Of a stretch of 64,000 bases of DNA, positions 62,624 to 64,000 are shown piece after piece. Source of the DNA: Nonlabens xiamenensis (GTDB lineage: Bacteria; Bacteroidota; Bacteroidia; Flavobacteriales; Flavobacteriaceae); assembly GCF_003865345.1 (NCBI RefSeq), contig NZ_RMVE01000003.1:186001-250000 (forward strand). The letters run 5' to 3'. A program made the position numbers and the translations under genes. The notes beneath the pieces are model-generated. The model did not search any database. It was not told where the DNA came from and saw only the letters and a program-made list of their open reading frames with translations. Positions within the stretch are counted from its first letter, which is position 1; every line of letters begins with the position of its first letter.

Positions 62624-63389
62624 TATATTCGGTCTGGTAGGCAAGCGTTTGGACTATAGTTTTTCGCGAGCCTACTTCTCAGAGAAATTTGAAAAACTTA
62701 AGCTGACTGACCATGAGTACCGCAATTTTGAAATGGATCGAGAATATTTGTTAAGCCGCTTTCGCGAAAGCGTGACCTACGACCCTCAAACCCGTACAAC
62801 AAACGGAAAGTCTGAAATTATCAGAGGGCTCAACGTTACTATTCCCTACAAAGAGGACATGTTGAAGGTGGTCGATCATATCAGCGAGGAAGCCAAAGCC
62901 ATCGGTGCCATCAATACAGTGGTCATCGAGGATAATATCTGGACCGGACACAACACGGATTGCTATGGTTTTGCCAAAAGCCTAGAAAATTTACCTCCTA
63001 TTCAGAAAAATGCACTCATTCTGGGAACAGGAGGAGCCTCTAAAGCAATTGCCTATACCCTAGAAGCCTTACAGATACCCTACCTTTTTGTGAGCAGGAA
63101 TCCGCAGGATGAATACATTATAAGTTACACCGCTTTAAACAAGGAGGTAATGCAGAGTGTAGGATTGATCGTTAACACAACGCCGCTTGGTGTGACGCCA
63201 GAGGTACATTTACGTCCAGAAATCCCTTATGAATGTTTAAATGAATCCCATCTGTTATACGATCTCGTGTACAATCCAGCCCAAACCATGTTCATGAAAT
63301 TGGGACAGCGACATGGTGCCCAAGTGACCAATGGATACCAAATGCTTGTGCATCAAGCAGAAAAAGCCTGGGAACTTTGGAACAACTAA
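62598..63389 (+). CDS. aroE: Shikimate dehydrogenase
   Basis: The 263-residue protein has a substrate site (DYSFSRAYFSEKF, NVTIPYKEDM with catalytic Lys), TDCYGF, the NADP loop LGTGGASKAIAYTLE, NTTPLG, and the end NGYQMLVHQAEKAWELW. It reduces 3-dehydroshikimate in aromatic synthesis. The palindrome at 62757 encodes RFRES at about residues 54-58. The stretch from there to IRGLNVT (about 20 residues) appears longer than the usual AroE loop. The start at 62598 overlaps the upstream gene. Confidence 0.94.
   Translation: METKQIPSSIFGLVGKRLDYSFSRAYFSEKFEKLKLTDHEYRNFEMDREYLLSRFRESVTYDPQTRTTNGKSEIIRGLNVTIPYKEDMLKVVDHISEEAKAIGAINTVVIEDNIWTGHNTDCYGFAKSLENLPPIQKNALILGTGGASKAIAYTLEALQIPYLFVSRNPQDEYIISYTALNKEVMQSVGLIVNTTPLGVTPEVHLRPEIPYECLNESHLLYDLVYNPAQTMFMKLGQRHGAQVTNGYQMLVHQAEKAWELWNN
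62757..62772. repeat. Iterated palindrome copy 11 (perfect)
   Basis: CGCTTTCGCGAAAGCG is in frame as RFRES within aroE. Confidence 0.95.
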
Positions 63390-63445
63390 ATGCCCGATAG
63401 ATTGTACTTCCTGCCGAATCTCTTTATCTTGCCATCCCATTAGAA

Positions 63446-64000
63446 ATGATTGATATGGAACAGAAGGACAACCTGCAGGATGCAGACGGAACAAAAGACA
63501 CCTTGGAAAATGCCATGGTAGAAGAATCACTACCCAAAAACCCTGAAACAGGTATGGAGACCGTTGCTGTTGATGGAAAGGATGAAGATGCGCTACGGGA
63601 AGGAACTAATAAACCGGCCGGGAGAAAGGAAGATGAATCCACAACACACGAGGATGCGATCGTAGAGGAGAAAACTACGGTTGAACAATCTGAAGATACC
63701 ATTGTTGACCTGGATGAGGACGAGGATGAAGATGAGGATCCGAATGACACCAGCGCCAATGAAATCCCTGAAAAAGATTACGATGCGATGGACATGCCCG
63801 AATTGATTAAAGAATTGAGGCATTTGATGCAAGAGTATCCGATCAATAGTTTCCGCAGTCAGGCCGAAGATATCAAGAAAGCTTTTGAAGCTGCTGATGC
63901 TGAAAACAAAAAAGAAGCCCAGGAAAAATTTCAGGAGGAGAATCCGCCGAGTGATGATCCATTGGCTCCCGAATTTGACTATAACAACCCGCTGGCATCA
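63446..64000 (+). CDS. DUF349-type protein, N-terminal part only
   Basis: An open frame of 185 codons runs off the right edge. The first 110 residues are very acidic and low-complexity (LDEDEDEDEDPND), as in flavobacterial DUF349 proteins. Then comes a helical segment (MPELIKELRHLMQEYP, FRSQAEDIKKAFEAAD) and FDYNNPLAS, matching the region before the first DUF349 repeat. The family is also suggested by its place after aroE. The DUF349 repeats themselves lie outside the window. An alternative start is the ATG at 63455. Confidence 0.75.
   Translation, partial: MIDMEQKDNLQDADGTKDTLENAMVEESLPKNPETGMETVAVDGKDEDALREGTNKPAGRKEDESTTHEDAIVEEKTTVEQSEDTIVDLDEDEDEDEDPNDTSANEIPEKDYDAMDMPELIKELRHLMQEYPINSFRSQAEDIKKAFEAADAENKKEAQEKFQEENPPSDDPLAPEFDYNNPLAS

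Noticed and set aside
62656-62672. Partial TTTTCGCGAG near the start of aroE
   Set aside because: It matches only half of the palindrome and encodes the conserved SFSRAYF substrate motif.

Overview
The window looks like chromosomal DNA from a (probably marine) Flavobacteriaceae bacterium. The evidence is two proteins with type IX secretion C-terminal domains (one type A, one type B), two TonB-dependent receptors, many lipoproteins with a cysteine lipobox, promoters with the Bacteroidetes -7 box TAnnTTTG, A-rich leaders without clear Shine-Dalgarno sequences, and the conserved block relA/spoT - fur - purA - DUF368 - DUF368 - aroE - DUF349. The genus cannot be fixed from sequence alone. I see no rRNA, tRNA, CRISPR array, insertion sequence or prophage; this is ordinary core and envelope gene content.

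Layout. 1-9 kb: a partial lipoprotein metallophosphoesterase, an HD-phosphohydrolase fused to a Pycsar-type membrane effector domain, a GAF protein, a TlpA-type thioredoxin, a rhomboid protease and a lipid A acyltransferase. 9-20 kb: glmM, an ACP-phosphodiesterase-like gene, an OmpA-family protein, threonine aldolase, prfB, a TonB-type receptor, a small barrel protein and fumC. 20-26 kb: a decayed gene, an M49 peptidase, and a sensor kinase / response regulator / esterase operon. 26-31.5 kb: a vitamin B12 uptake locus, with a cobalamin-riboswitch-controlled BtuB-like receptor diverging from btuF-btuC-btuD. 31.5-44.5 kb: pepD, a DUF4920-mnmD pair, ilvE, a large T9SS protein, uvrB, surface and lipoprotein genes, an MscS channel and a SUI1-like factor. 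44.5-56.4 kb: a secreted S8 protease, phhB with csbD, an SRPBCC-SDR-photolyase operon, two related lipoproteins and a zinc metalloprotease. 56.5-64 kb: stringent response, Fur, purine synthesis, two polyprenyl-phosphate-transporter-like proteins, shikimate dehydrogenase and the start of a DUF349 protein.

The most striking structure is not a gene. A 16-bp perfect palindrome, CGCTTTCGCGAAAGCG, occurs 11 times (8 perfect, 3 with one mismatch), about every 6 kb. Six copies lie inside coding regions, always in one of only two of the three possible frames (giving AFAKA or RFRES), and five lie between genes, three of them in divergent promoter regions. Two copies share 28 identical bases inside unrelated genes. 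It behaves like a highly iterated genome-wide motif, comparable in concept to cyanobacterial HIP1 or to DNA-uptake or segregation signals.

Several start codons were reset using the -7 boxes, because the longest open frame would begin inside or upstream of its own promoter (glmM, pepD, the 15 kb receptor). Four genes have a -7-like box exactly 4 nt before the start codon, which suggests leaderless transcripts.
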